64,000 nucleotides of DNA, from the NCBI RefSeq assembly GCF_900103605.1, contig NZ_FNHY01000004.1, forward strand, positions 233,631 through 297,630, given 5' to 3'. Of the stretch, positions 8,361 through 18,016 are shown one piece after another. The notes beneath the pieces were generated by a model. The model searched no databases. It was not told where the DNA came from and was given only the letters and a program-made list of their open reading frames with translations. The stretch is from Psychrobacillus sp. OK028 (GTDB lineage: Bacteria > Bacillota > Bacilli > Bacillales_A > Planococcaceae). The translations under genes and the position numbers were made by a program. Position 1 is the first letter of the stretch. Each line of letters opens with the position of its first letter.

Positions 8361-11300
8361 ATGACGAAAAAGGGTATTTGGAATCATGCTTATAATAAAG
8401 TTATCATTTCCTTTATATTAGTAGTTTCCATGTTTGTACCATTTATTATTGCCCCTAATGTTCAGGCAGCTGAACCAATCAGCGTGTCAGACGCAATTAC
8501 TAATAACTCAGGAACAGCAACTGTTCAAGGTTATATTGTTGGTGTAGCTAGCTCTGGGACTTCCTACGATCAGGAAGCACCATTTACTGGAGCTACTAAT
8601 ATTGGTTTAGCAGATTCACCAGATGAAACAAATCCAGCAAATATTTTACCTGTACAATTGCCAACTGGTGCAATCCGTACGGCACTAAATCTAAAAGATC
8701 ATCCAGAAAACTTTAAAGCAAAAGTTACCGTGACAGGTTCACTAGAGGCATACTTTTCTGTTCCTGGTTTAAAAAGCCCTACAGCTTTTACGATAATTGC
8801 TGATGGGGAAACTCCTCCTGAAGCTCCTAAAGCAGAGGCATTGGAAAATATTGCAGCTGCTCGTGTAATAACAGATCCAGAAAAATTAATCAAAATAACA
8901 GGAACTGTGACAACTGGCACAGGATTCTGGGGCGGTAAAGCGTTCTATATTCAAGATACTACAGCAGGGATTTATGCATATACAACTACTTCAGATGTGA
9001 GCCCTGGCGATGTCGTTGAACTAGAGGGAAAAGTTAGTCCCTACAGCGGTGAATTACAAATTCAACCTACCAAGATAACGAAAATCTCGTCGGGCAATGA
9101 ACTGCCACTTGAGCAAATCATTACACCTTCTGGAGTAAATGAGGAAACCCAAGGTGAACGTGTATCTTTAAACAATGTAACTATTACGGATTTAAAGAAA
9201 ACAAACGATTTTGGTACATTTGAATTTACTGCAACAAATGAAAACGGTGAGGCCGTTATCGTTAGAAACGACAATCGAAATGGCCTAGATTATAATACAT
9301 TTGCCCAGCGCTATAAAGAAGGCGACTTAATACATGTATCCGGTATCGCTTCAATCTTCAACACGACTTTTCAATTAAAAACAATTGGTTTAGAGAGCTT
9401 TGACTTAGTAAATAAACCTGCAGTTTATACGGATATTTTCCCTGGGACAGTGTCGGAGGGAACAAAAATTTCCTTAATCTCTCCTATTGAAAATGCAGAA
9501 ATCTATTACACATTAGACGGTTCAACACCTTCTATGGATAGCACAGTATATACTTCACCAATTACACTAACAGCAGATACAACGATTAAAGCAATCGCAG
9601 TTAGCGATACTACATCAGACGTATTCACTTTTACGTATAATGTGTTAAAAACGACTAATCTAGCAATACGAGATATCCAAGGACAATCCCACTTCTCTGA
9701 CTATGAAGGAGCAACAGTTCAAGAGATTACTGGAGTCGTAACTCATTTATACAATTCAGCAAACTTTGTTATCCAAGATATTAATCCGGACGACGACAAT
9801 ACTACTTCTGAAGCAATAATTGTCAACAAAGCTTCCAATGGTTTAGCTATAGGTGACTTAGTTACAGTAGCTGGAACAGTAGAAGAATGGTATTACGAAG
9901 GCTACTCTGATATGAAAGCTAATGATCTTCCAATTACTAGAATTCGTGCAACGACCGCTACTAAATCTGGAACAGCTGAATTACCTGAACCTTTAGTAAT
10001 TGGAGAAGATATTTTCCCTCCAACTGAAATCATTGATAATGATAGTTTAACAACATTCGATCCATTAGAAGATGGAATTGACTTTTGGGAATCTGTTGAA
10101 TTAATGCGTATAGCTATACCGAACGCAAAAGTAATTGGACCACAGGAATATGGAGAAATACCAGTAGTTGCAGGTAACTCAACGAACACTGAGTTCAATG
10201 TTCTAGGTGGAATTAATATATCTGCGAATGACTATAACCCTGAAAAGATATTAGTATTAACAGGTAACGAATCCTATGATGCTAAATCAGGCGATTATTA
10301 TACAGGTGATATCGTTGGAGTTTTAGGCTTTGGCTTTGGTAACTTCAAGCTTTGGACAAAGGAGTCTACTCTTCCTCCAATCACTCGTATTGAAAAGCCG
10401 ACTGTAGTTACAGATATTGAACCTACTGAAGATAAATTCACTGTAGCAGCTTATAATGTGGAAAATTTCTCAACAAATACAACTAACACGCCAGATGAGA
10501 AAGTAGAAAAAATCGCAAAATCTTTCGTGGAAAATATGAAATCCCCAGATATTATTACACTAGTAGAAGTACAAGATAATGATGGACCTACTGCTTCTGG
10601 AACTACAGATGCTTCCGCTAGCTATGAACGGTTAATCGCAGCGATTGTGAAAGCCGGTGGACCAATATATGCTTGGACAGACATTGCACCAGAGTATAAC
10701 CAGGACGGCGGACAGCCAGGTGGTAACATTCGTGTTGGTTACCTTTATAACCCTGAACGTGTAACACTTTCTGAAGGAACAAAAGGAAGCTCAACGGAAA
10801 AAGTCGCTTGGGACGAGGATGGAAATCTTACGTTGAATCCGGGTAGAATACTTGATCTGCCACAAGAAAACACTCGTAAACCATTAGCTGCACAATTTGA
10901 GTTCCAAGGAGAAAAAGTAGTCGTAATTGGTGCTCATTTAAATTCTAAAGGTGGAGATCAGCCACTATTCGGTAAAAATCAGCCTCCATTGCTTGGCTCA
11001 GAAGCTGAAAGAATTGAACTAGCTACGATGATTAACAACTTCATTCAAAAAGGACTAGAAAAAGATCCTAATTTAAATGTAGTCGTTGCTGGGGATATGA
11101 ATGATTTCGAATTCACTCCAACACTTGCTGCACTTAAAGGTGGCATCTTAACTAACATGGTAGAAAAAGTACCTGCTGGCGAACGTTTCTCTTATTATTA
11201 TCAAGGGAACAACCAAGTACTAGACCATATTCTTGTAACAAATAACTTAGCTAGTAAAACTGCTGTGGATATGATTCACATTAATGCTAACTATATGGAT

Positions 11301-12089
11301 ATTCACGGTCGTGCATCAGACCATGACCCAATTCTGATTCAATTAGATTTAAATGAACCAGATACAAAAACACTAGTAGCTGATAAAACAGCAGTTGAGC
11401 TAGAAAAAGATCAAAAGTCTAACATTAAGCTTATCGAAACAACTACGAAACAAGATGGCGCTGCTACAACAAAAGATGTTACTTCGGAAGCAACTTATAG
11501 TGGCTTTGATAGTGAAATTATTACTGTAGATAAAGGTATAATCACTGCCAAGGCAGTTGGTACTACAACTATTAACGCTGCATATGGTGATAACTCTGTA
11601 TCTATCACTGTCAATGTCCATTCTGTAAAGGATGGGGAGACTATCATTACAGAAGATGAAGTGGATACTTCTAGCGAGGTAATCACAGTCGACGGCTCTA
11701 TAATGCATAATGCAGGAGACGTTAAAATCCATTTTACTAAAGCGGCTACAAGTAAAATCGATGCGGCTAACAAAGATGTGATGATCGAGCTTCTCAATGG
11801 AACATTCCTGATCCCAGCTAAAAACTTTGATGTACTTGCAGCTAGCGGACAGTTCACATTGCACTTGGATTATCATATTCCTCCAGGGTTACTGAAAGAA
11901 AAGAACAAGCATAAGATTAAAGACGAGTTGAAATTAAAGGACATAGCTTTCCTGGATAGCAATAACAAATCAATTAAAGAAGGCTTTTCCGAGTACTTCG
12001 TCATTACTACTGAAGGTAAAAAAGTATCACAGGAAGCCGCTTATTACGATCAAAAATCGAAAAAGTGGAAGTTCAAGAAGATTAATTGA
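8361..12089 (+). CDS. large secreted multidomain endonuclease/phosphatase-fold nuclease (YhcR-like)
   Basis: A 1242-residue exported protein. The signal peptide ends about NVQA-AEP (residue 36). Then come OB-fold/DUF6359-like modules (about 40-330), a chitobiase C-terminal-like sandwich with YYTLDGSTPS (about 356-430), further OB-like segments, an endonuclease/exonuclease/phosphatase domain (about 690-1000) with AAYNVENFS, EVQD, GAHLNSKGG, GDMNDFE and the catalytic SDHDPIL, and a Big_2-like domain (about 1010-1090). No LPXTG sorting motif is present, so it is probably released or held non-covalently. It likely degrades extracellular DNA or RNA as nutrient. AAGGAG lies 8 nt before the ATG at 8361. 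Confidence 0.85.
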   Translation: MTKKGIWNHAYNKVIISFILVVSMFVPFIIAPNVQAAEPISVSDAITNNSGTATVQGYIVGVASSGTSYDQEAPFTGATNIGLADSPDETNPANILPVQLPTGAIRTALNLKDHPENFKAKVTVTGSLEAYFSVPGLKSPTAFTIIADGETPPEAPKAEALENIAAARVITDPEKLIKITGTVTTGTGFWGGKAFYIQDTTAGIYAYTTTSDVSPGDVVELEGKVSPYSGELQIQPTKITKISSGNELPLEQIITPSGVNEETQGERVSLNNVTITDLKKTNDFGTFEFTATNENGEAVIVRNDNRNGLDYNTFAQRYKEGDLIHVSGIASIFNTTFQLKTIGLESFDLVNKPAVYTDIFPGTVSEGTKISLISPIENAEIYYTLDGSTPSMDSTVYTSPITLTADTTIKAIAVSDTTSDVFTFTYNVLKTTNLAIRDIQGQSHFSDYEGATVQEITGVVTHLYNSANFVIQDINPDDDNTTSEAIIVNKASNGLAIGDLVTVAGTVEEWYYEGYSDMKANDLPITRIRATTATKSGTAELPEPLVIGEDIFPPTEIIDNDSLTTFDPLEDGIDFWESVELMRIAIPNAKVIGPQEYGEIPVVAGNSTNTEFNVLGGINISANDYNPEKILVLTGNESYDAKSGDYYTGDIVGVLGFGFGNFKLWTKESTLPPITRIEKPTVVTDIEPTEDKFTVAAYNVENFSTNTTNTPDEKVEKIAKSFVENMKSPDIITLVEVQDNDGPTASGTTDASASYERLIAAIVKAGGPIYAWTDIAPEYNQDGGQPGGNIRVGYLYNPERVTLSEGTKGSSTEKVAWDEDGNLTLNPGRILDLPQENTRKPLAAQFEFQGEKVVVIGAHLNSKGGDQPLFGKNQPPLLGSEAERIELATMINNFIQKGLEKDPNLNVVVAGDMNDFEFTPTLAALKGGILTNMVEKVPAGERFSYYYQGNNQVLDHILVTNNLASKTAVDMIHINANYMDIHGRASDHDPILIQLDLNEPDTKTLVADKTAVELEKDQKSNIKLIETTTKQDGAATTKDVTSEATYSGFDSEIITVDKGIITAKAVGTTTINAAYGDNSVSITVNVHSVKDGETIITEDEVDTSSEVITVDGSIMHNAGDVKIHFTKAATSKIDAANKDVMIELLNGTFLIPAKNFDVLAASGQFTLHLDYHIPPGLLKEKNKHKIKDELKLKDIAFLDSNNKSIKEGFSEYFVITTEGKKVSQEAAYYDQKSKKWKFKKIN

Positions 12090-12093
12090 ACGT

Positions 12094-12134
12094 AAAAAAA
12101 CGAGAGTCGTGACTAACGTCATACTCTCGTTTTC
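12094..12134. terminator. bidirectional terminator
   Basis: AAAAAAACGAGAGT and ACTCTCGTTTT form a stem with A-run and T-run flanks on both sides, between the nuclease gene and the convergent DUF1028 gene. Confidence 0.85.
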
Positions 12135-12143
12135 TCTTTATTA

Positions 12144-12989
12144 CTACTTATTAATACGCATAAACTCTACCACTTTTTGATCGATGAAACCTCTTTCCTG
12201 CACACGTTCATCAAAATTTTCAATTAGATGATAAGACTTAATAGCATCAAGGAGGTCATCCATTTCTGTGAGATCTCGATCTAAAAAACCATTTTCATAG
12301 AGCATAGTCTGAATCTCATCCGCTAGATCTCCTTCTATTGCCACAATGTCCTCTAGAGTAGTTTCTGTAAAATAGAGCTGATGGAGTTTTAACAGTCTAG
12401 CTAACTCTTTTACCGGGTCAGCGTGATCATCCACTCGAAGATCGATGTAACGATCGGTATAACCACCATAACTACCATTTTCTTTAACTACTAATATTGC
12501 TGCAGATTGTTTGCCCCGTTTGTCTCCACCTGCAATATCACCAGCTTGCAATGCTGATAAAAGCCGTTCTGCCAAGGATCCTTCGTTTTGTAAAAATACC
12601 TCCTTCATGGCATTGACTGTATCCTCACTGACCAATAAATTTCCTTGAACCGCAAAATTTTCTTCCGAGAATCCTCCCGCCCATTCGAAGCAATCTTCCC
12701 CAGTAAATACAGCACTACGACCACTTGCATCTACAATACCAACTTGCCTGGCACCAGATTTGTCATCACTTGCAACTAATTCCTTTAGAACCTCTTCCGG
12801 AGACAGACCTTTTTGTAGCATTTCCAATCCATTAATCCCATAATCTAGATTTGCCCAGGACTGAGTCGCGATTGCTCCAACTCCAGCTTTGGCGAACGGA
12901 ACAACTGCTCCAACACTTAAAAACTTGGATGCAACAGCTATACCTAATTCTTTTGTTTGCGGATCGAAACCGACGATAGAAAATGTCAT
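12144..12989 (-). CDS. DUF1028 family protein (Ntn-hydrolase-like)
   Basis: A 281-residue protein beginning MTFSIVGFDPQTKELGIAVA, the usual opening of DUF1028 proteins, with KAGVGAIATQSWAN and FAVQGNLL as further family marks and QSAAILVV in the middle. The fold is thought to resemble N-terminal nucleophile hydrolases, but the reaction is unknown. The ATG at 12989 is 6 nt after GGGGG; the ATG two codons earlier would sit on the ribosome binding site. A roughly 60-residue C-terminal part (from about 205) looks like a peptidoglycan-binding-like helical tail found in many DUF1028 proteins. Single-gene unit. Confidence 0.8.
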   Translation of the reverse strand: MTFSIVGFDPQTKELGIAVASKFLSVGAVVPFAKAGVGAIATQSWANLDYGINGLEMLQKGLSPEEVLKELVASDDKSGARQVGIVDASGRSAVFTGEDCFEWAGGFSEENFAVQGNLLVSEDTVNAMKEVFLQNEGSLAERLLSALQAGDIAGGDKRGKQSAAILVVKENGSYGGYTDRYIDLRVDDHADPVKELARLLKLHQLYFTETTLEDIVAIEGDLADEIQTMLYENGFLDRDLTEMDDLLDAIKSYHLIENFDERVQERGFIDQKVVEFMRINK

Positions 12990-13083
12990 CTGCATCCCCC
13001 TTTACTCTTCTATATTTATTTTAACTTTTTATTCAGACAATTAAAAGAAGATCTCATCATTTTTATGAATGAGATCTTGAAAT

Positions 13084-13941
13084 TTACTGCAATTTATTAT
13101 TTACATATTTTCCATAGTGCGGCATTGCGATTGAGTTAAAGTCAGTGACTAATAAATGTAGATTACTTGTTAGTAAATCACCTGTCATAGGTAAGCCATG
13201 TCCTGTTATAGCTACTTTTGGTTTTAAACGGGCAAGTTTACCGATAGATTCCCTTGCTGTTTCCCAATCAGGAGTAAGATATCTTGGGGGACCACTTATT
13301 TCCTGTTTCTGCGTGAACACCTTATATAAGTATTCTTGTTTTACTGTAACAAATGCATCTCCGACTATTAATACCCCGTCTTCTTCTCTATACAATGAAA
13401 TATGCCCAGGAGTGTGACCTGGAGTATGAATCCATTGAAAACCAGACATAAAAGGAACTGTTCCATCGGAAGGAAGTGCTTTTACATGGTCACCTAGATT
13501 TATAGCATCAATCGGGAATATGAAGGACATTTTTGCCACAGATCCTCCTTCAACAGTAGGATCTGGCTTTGGGTAGTTTTCTTTACCTGTTAAAAATGGT
13601 AATTCCAACTCGTGAGCATAGACAGGAATTTCCCACTTTTTTATTAATTCGATTATTGCCCCAACATGATCAAAATGTCCATGGGTTAAGATAATGGCTT
13701 TGGGCTGCTTGTTCACACCATATCGATTTTCTACTACAGAAATAATTTCATCTGCAGAGTATGGCATACCTGCATCTACTAATACAAAATCATCCGAATT
13801 AGGATTGCCTATTAAACAGATATTGACGATTTGAATTGTGTGGCAATAAATATCAGGCAGAATCTCTGTTCCAATACCACTTCCTACTGAAGTAGCTGGT
13901 ATATACTTATAATCATCGCCGTAAGAGATTGAATGGTCCAA
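13084..13941 (-). CDS. MBL-fold metallo-hydrolase
   Basis: A 285-residue metallo-beta-lactamase-fold hydrolase. Metal ligands are visible in THGHFDHVG (about residues 95-103), HTPGHTPGH (about 171-179), GDAFV and GHGLP. Family members include glyoxalase II, lactonases and other thioester or ester hydrolases; nothing here narrows the substrate. The gene starts with TTG at 13941, nine nt after GGAG. It shares orientation with the DUF1028 gene downstream, 94 nt apart, but has its own Shine-Dalgarno. Confidence 0.85.
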   Translation of the reverse strand: MDHSISYGDDYKYIPATSVGSGIGTEILPDIYCHTIQIVNICLIGNPNSDDFVLVDAGMPYSADEIISVVENRYGVNKQPKAIILTHGHFDHVGAIIELIKKWEIPVYAHELELPFLTGKENYPKPDPTVEGGSVAKMSFIFPIDAINLGDHVKALPSDGTVPFMSGFQWIHTPGHTPGHISLYREEDGVLIVGDAFVTVKQEYLYKVFTQKQEISGPPRYLTPDWETARESIGKLARLKPKVAITGHGLPMTGDLLTSNLHLLVTDFNSIAMPHYGKYVNNKLQ

Positions 13942-14226
13942 GATGATTCACTCCTTCTTCAAACTGCCATTAGCATTTCACCCTAATAATATTTTTATAC
14001 AACTAATATAAATTTGTTAAAACTTATAAAAATGTAACTCCAAGCTCATTGTACTTTGATGTCTTTTTTCTAAAGCACTTCGTCTGTTTAAGGGTAATTA
14101 TTCACTAATTCACTAAACCTTCTATTTTGATTAATGTTGATAAAATACCACGAATCGAATTTCTAGTTTTATAAAAATTTCTTAGGGTAAAGAAATACTA
14201 TTACCATGAATTAAGGAGATGTAGTA

Positions 14227-14859
14227 ATGAGCATTAAAGCGCTAGTTTTAAATTGCAGTTTGAAAGATAGCACACAGCAATCCAATACTCGTGCGCTGAT
14301 TAACGAGATTGTAAAGATTTTTGATGAAAACAAAGCAGAGACGGAAGTACTCAGGATGTCAGATTATAATATCGGCTATGGAATTACCCATGAGGCAGTG
14401 AATGATAAGGATCAATGGCCAGAGATTTTTGAAAAAGTGAAGCAGGCCGATATCCTTTTAATTGGTTCGCCGATTTGGCTTGGCGAACAGAGCAGCCTGG
14501 CCACTTTGGTTGTAGAAAGATTGTATGGTGGAAGCAGCCTTACGAACGAAAAAGGCCAGTACATTTACTATAACAAAGTGGGTGGAGTGGTTGTTACTGG
14601 AAATGAAGACGGTGCAAAAAACGTCTCAAGCTACCTAATTTACGCATTATCGCATATTGGGTTTACGATTCCTCCAAATGTGGATACCTACTGGGTGGGG
14701 GAAGCGGGCCCTGGTCCATCCTTTATTGAGGCAAATGGTAGAGAGAACGATTTTACGATGCAACATGCTAAAATAACTGCTTACAATCTACTGCATTTTG
14801 CCCGGTTGCTGAAAGAGTATCCGATTCCGGCAGAAGGAAATGTGAATGAGAGTCAATAA
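14227..14859 (+). CDS. flavodoxin-fold NAD(P)H-dependent FMN oxidoreductase
   Basis: A 210-residue protein. It has a flavodoxin-like phosphate loop region (LNCSLKDSTQQSNTRAL, residues 8-24), then the GSPIWLGEQSSL motif (about residues 79-90) that lines FMN in the NADPH-dependent FMN reductase family, and VVVTGNEDGAKN. Such proteins reduce quinones, flavins or nitro-compounds. AAGGAG precedes the ATG by 8 nt. Upstream 285 nt are AT-rich without an assignable promoter. The hairpin at 14952-14993 ends the transcript. Confidence 0.85.
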   Translation: MSIKALVLNCSLKDSTQQSNTRALINEIVKIFDENKAETEVLRMSDYNIGYGITHEAVNDKDQWPEIFEKVKQADILLIGSPIWLGEQSSLATLVVERLYGGSSLTNEKGQYIYYNKVGGVVVTGNEDGAKNVSSYLIYALSHIGFTIPPNVDTYWVGEAGPGPSFIEANGRENDFTMQHAKITAYNLLHFARLLKEYPIPAEGNVNESQ

Positions 14860-14951
14860 TAGGTGGAATTTAAACCTGGATTGCTTCTTTTTTTGAAAAA
14901 AATCCGACCCTATTATTAGTTTCATAAAGTTGAAATAAAAGTTGTGTTTAA

Positions 14952-14993
14952 AAAAGACATCCTACCAGTATTACTACTCATAGGATGTCTTTT
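14952..14993. terminator. bidirectional terminator
   Basis: AAAAGACATCCTA pairs perfectly with TAGGATGTCTTTT over 13 bp; it lies between the flavodoxin-like gene and the convergent exonuclease gene. Confidence 0.85.
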
Positions 14994-15027
14994 AAATATT
15001 ATATTTTTAAACGTAGCACCATATTGT

Positions 15028-15948
15028 TTAAGGATAGTACCGAACTAACCTTAAAAAGTCTTGCTCTCCAACTATTTCAATTGGAAGTCCTTGTTTAATC
15101 ATACCTTCTACCTTTTGCATTTTAGTACTTTTAATGCCCTGTATATATTTGGCTAAGTCATTATCTCCTACTACGAGGTAATTTGTTTGATAGTCTACAG
15201 TCCCCTTGCAAACTGCTCCGCAATTTACTGCAAGTTGCGCAGCTTTTGGCCTAGTCATAGATTGCATTCTTCCTGTGAAAACAATTTGAGCTCCATAAAA
15301 TGGATGCTTGGAATTTAGCTCGGTATTAACTGGTTCTAAAAATTCAATCGCAATGTCAGCTTTACTTTTACGAGCGGATGGTATTTGTTTCTTCGTTTGA
15401 ATGGATGAATTTATTTTTACATTATGTAGTTTGGCCAGTTGTTTAACTGAATTTGTTTGGGTGTTCTGCATCGCTTCTATTGTAATGATCGCAGCGGCAC
15501 GAGCATCCTCTAGAGCATCATGATGTCTTAAGCTAATACCTAAGTAGTTGGCTACAGTGGACAGTTTATGATTGTATAGCTGTGGCCAAACCTTTTTGGC
15601 GATTCGATAAGAACATCCATATTCAAAAATTGGGGAGGGCTCATGAAATTGACGTAGGGATTCCTGTAAAACTCCCATGTCGAAACTAGCATTATGAGCT
15701 ATAATTATTTGACCTTCAATCATATTTTTTAAGTCTGGCCAAAATTCTTCAAAGGTTGGCGCATCATGCACCATGTATTCAGAAATTCCGTGGATTTTAG
15801 TATTATAATAATGAAATTCACTTAAAGGATTTATCAAGGATTGGACTTCTCTATATATTTTCCCATTCTTCACTTGTACCATTCCAACGGAACAAACACT
15901 TGAACGAAGGCTATTAGCTGTTTCAAAATCGATTGCTACAAAGTCCAC
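15028..15948 (-). CDS. DnaQ-like 3'-5' exonuclease with C-terminal BRCT domain
   Basis: A 306-residue protein with an RNase-T/epsilon-type DEDDh exonuclease in residues 1-170: Exo I is FVAIDFETA, Exo II is IIAHNASFDMGVL, and Exo III is HHDALEDARAAA. After a linker with basic residues comes a BRCT domain (about 215-305) with IVFTGRMQSMTRPKAAQLAV, as in the NAD-dependent ligase BRCT type. This pairing is common in Firmicutes and suggests DNA repair or end-processing rather than replication proofreading. Convergent with the flavodoxin gene; its transcript would end at 14952-14993. Confidence 0.88.
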   Translation of the reverse strand: MDFVAIDFETANSLRSSVCSVGMVQVKNGKIYREVQSLINPLSEFHYYNTKIHGISEYMVHDAPTFEEFWPDLKNMIEGQIIIAHNASFDMGVLQESLRQFHEPSPIFEYGCSYRIAKKVWPQLYNHKLSTVANYLGISLRHHDALEDARAAAIITIEAMQNTQTNSVKQLAKLHNVKINSSIQTKKQIPSARKSKADIAIEFLEPVNTELNSKHPFYGAQIVFTGRMQSMTRPKAAQLAVNCGAVCKGTVDYQTNYLVVGDNDLAKYIQGIKSTKMQKVEGMIKQGLPIEIVGEQDFLRLVRYYP

Positions 15949-16007
15949 TATTAAGTCACCTCATTATGTTAGATTGACTCTCATTATCTCATAATAGAAT
16001 ACAAAGA

Positions 16008-16033
16008 AGAACCTCTCTACTTAGAGAGGTTCT
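16008..16033. terminator. terminator of the YflT-domain gene
   Basis: AGAACCTCTCTA and TAGAGAGGTTCT form a 12-bp perfect stem with a two-base centre, immediately after the stop codon of the minus-strand stress gene. Confidence 0.75.
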
Positions 16034-16046
16034 ATTGTAATGAATT

Positions 16047-16895
16047 TTAATATAGACGATTAGTTGGAGGGATATCGTCTAGTTTCTTTTGAAATTCCAA
16101 TTTTTCCTCATATTGTTCGTGAGAAAGTTTTTCCTCTTCTTCCTCTTCAACCACTTCGCTTTCGCTACCATATGCTGCTGGACCTAAATTTGGATCAGCA
16201 CCAGGAGATTGCATACCATATGACTTTTCTTCCATCGTTACACTTTCACCTATCGTAGGACGAGAATCTCTAACCTCTCTATCTTCCTGCATTGAGTGCC
16301 CAATATGATTCTCTTCTCTTGCTAGATACGGGTCGGTTGCAAAAGTCTCCCCACGTTCAAAGCGATCCTGAGGTTCATCGAAACGTCCATCCGTTTCATT
16401 TACAAACTCATTATTTGATGGTGTGAATCCTTGCTCTTTAGAATAATCACTTATTGGTTCTTCGTTTTCCATAAAACGATTTTGAACCATATCAGTTCCA
16501 ATTGTATCTGTATACTCTTGATCCAATTCATTTTCATGAGTACCATGCAATGGTTCATCCTTATGCGTAAGGACATCTGTGTAGAGGACAATACTTCCTC
16601 TTGCAACTTCCTCCGCGTATCTCGCTCTTTCTTCTTCCGTTAAATCTAATTTACGCAAGCCTTCTGCTATTGCATCCTCTCCAGTAAACCAAGATTTAAA
16701 CTTGTCCATGAAAGTTCCGGCCTCATGTGTTGAAACGTCTGAATGGCGACTAAGCGCATTTAAATGTGCATTTTCTGTTGAAATTACATGTATATCGCTT
16801 TCTGCATAACCTTGATTTTGTAGGCCTTCCAATCTTTCATACATTTCTTCTTCCGTACGAGCGATTTCAATTCGTCTGTTTGATTCCATGTTCAT
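16047..16895 (-). CDS. general stress protein with YflT domain
   Basis: A 282-residue, acidic, soluble protein. Residues 5-105 match the heat-induced stress protein YflT domain (ARTEEEMYERLEGLQNQGY, then DIHVIS and GSIVLYTD). The long C-terminal half is low-complexity and rich in Glu, Asp, Asn and Met, ending in a poly-Glu stretch; it looks disordered. YflT of Bacillus subtilis belongs to the sigma-B regulon, and a sigma-B-like promoter lies upstream here. GAGGAGG is 7 nt before the ATG; a second in-frame ATG two codons later is possible. Function is unknown beyond stress induction. Confidence 0.8.
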   Translation of the reverse strand: MNMESNRRIEIARTEEEMYERLEGLQNQGYAESDIHVISTENAHLNALSRHSDVSTHEAGTFMDKFKSWFTGEDAIAEGLRKLDLTEEERARYAEEVARGSIVLYTDVLTHKDEPLHGTHENELDQEYTDTIGTDMVQNRFMENEEPISDYSKEQGFTPSNNEFVNETDGRFDEPQDRFERGETFATDPYLAREENHIGHSMQEDREVRDSRPTIGESVTMEEKSYGMQSPGADPNLGPAAYGSESEVVEEEEEEKLSHEQYEEKLEFQKKLDDIPPTNRLY

Positions 16896-16931
16896 GGTAT
16901 TGCCTCCTCAAAATTTAGTCTTAATTCATAC

Positions 16932-16958
16932 GTACCCTCCTTAAGATAACTCCTAAAC
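16932..16958 (-). promoter_or_regulatory. sigma-B-like promoter of the YflT-domain gene
   Basis: On the minus strand GTTTAG, 15 nt, GGGTAC, against the sigma-B consensus GTTTAA-N12-15-GGGWAW. The -10 overlaps AAGGAGGG, which is followed by a two-codon ORF (ATG AAT TAA at 16921-16929), so an alternative reading is a leader mini-ORF. Confidence 0.4.
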
Positions 16959-17185
16959 ACAATTTGACTATTATTAATATCTTTGTAATAAAAGAAGGTT
17001 CTTTTAAAAGTAAAAGGTGATTAAGCGTTAATAAGTACTATAAATGGGAAGATTACTACTGGATTTTTATGTTAAAATAAACATAAGATTGTGAAAGCAA
17101 AAAATCGAAATTCGATTTGTGTAAGTAAAACGGATGATTTAGCAAAATCCTGAATTAGAGATAAATACGAAGAATGGTGGTAAAA

Positions 17186-17374
17186 ATGAAAACATTACCC
17201 TTAAAGGCCGGACTAATTCTCTTGGGTTTCTTTCAAATCTTTACAATTTTGACTAAATGGGGCGAAGATACGCGAGGAACAATCATTGCTAGCTTAATTT
17301 TAGTTGGTTGTATATTATTACTGATGACAGATGTGTCTTTTAATAGAGACAATCGAAAAACCTTTACAAAATAA
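17186..17374 (+). CDS. small membrane protein, unknown
   Basis: A 62-residue protein with two hydrophobic helices (about residues 7-23 and 33-50) separated by a short charged loop TKWGEDTRGT, and a basic C-terminus. I do not recognise a family. The ATG at 17186 is preceded by GGTGG 5 nt upstream; an ATG four codons earlier is possible but lacks a site. It is divergent from the YflT-domain gene. Coding status rests on the helix pattern and ribosome binding site only. Confidence 0.5.
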   Translation: MKTLPLKAGLILLGFFQIFTILTKWGEDTRGTIIASLILVGCILLLMTDVSFNRDNRKTFTK

Positions 17375-17454
17375 AAAGAAGGTTTTTCATATTGTATAAA
17401 ATGTACGATAGATTGCACTTCAACTGACTGCTGCTAACTTTAATAATGCCTATT

Positions 17455-17500
17455 AAAAAACCTCGAGGACCGATTTTCATCGGCTCTCGAGGTTTTTTGC
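17455..17500. terminator. bidirectional terminator with two-part stem
   Basis: AAAAAACCTCGAG pairs with CTCGAGGTTTTTT, and inside it CCGAT pairs with ATCGG around a TTTC loop. It lies just after the YusW-like gene and serves both strands. Confidence 0.85.
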
Positions 17501-17938
17501 CTATTTTTTATCATTAAATTCCTGTGTATCTCCATCAGCAAACTCAATCTCTAACTCGAACTCGGTATACTCATCTACTCCAAAAGCTTTAGTAACCTTT
17601 TCAATTACTTCGTCTTTGCTCATATCTTTTGTTAAACTCATTTCTTTAAAAATTGGTTCAAGCTCTTTATAAGCCTCGTTACCCGCAAGATTTTTGGACT
17701 CTAACTTATTAACGTATTCAGCTTCCGTGTCTGAAACATCAATATCAAATGAAGCCTCAATTACATCCTTTTGATCTGCCGTATCTACATCCAATTCAAA
17801 TGACTGAAATCCAAACTCGCTTTGAGCTGTATCTTTGTCTGGTGCATCACTTACTTCCTCCTTATCTCCACATGCTGCTAACAATAAGAAGGAAGACATA
17901 ATGGCACTTGCAAATAACGGGTACTTTTTAATTTTCAT
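17501..17938 (-). CDS. YusW-like lipoprotein
   Basis: A 145-residue protein with a lipoprotein signal, lipobox LLAAC with the lipidated Cys at residue 23. The mature part is acidic and has two repeated halves of the YusW type: FELDVDTADQKDVIEASFDI, then a helical stretch, then FELEIEFADGDTQEF. YusW-family proteins are membrane-anchored on the outer face and have no known activity. A GAGGGAG sits 7-8 nt before the ATG. Confidence 0.75.
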   Translation of the reverse strand: MKIKKYPLFASAIMSSFLLLAACGDKEEVSDAPDKDTAQSEFGFQSFELDVDTADQKDVIEASFDIDVSDTEAEYVNKLESKNLAGNEAYKELEPIFKEMSLTKDMSKDEVIEKVTKAFGVDEYTEFELEIEFADGDTQEFNDKK

Positions 17939-18016
17939 TTTAAAGAACTCCCTCGTGTCGTATTTTCATTTTAATTATCACCATTATTTAGCGATAATAA
18001 ACAACTACGGAACAAA

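Noticed and set aside
11400..11876. Minus-strand ORFs of 120-158 codons inside the secreted nuclease gene
   Set aside because: Shadow frames of a clearly coding plus-strand gene; no ribosome binding sites or family features.
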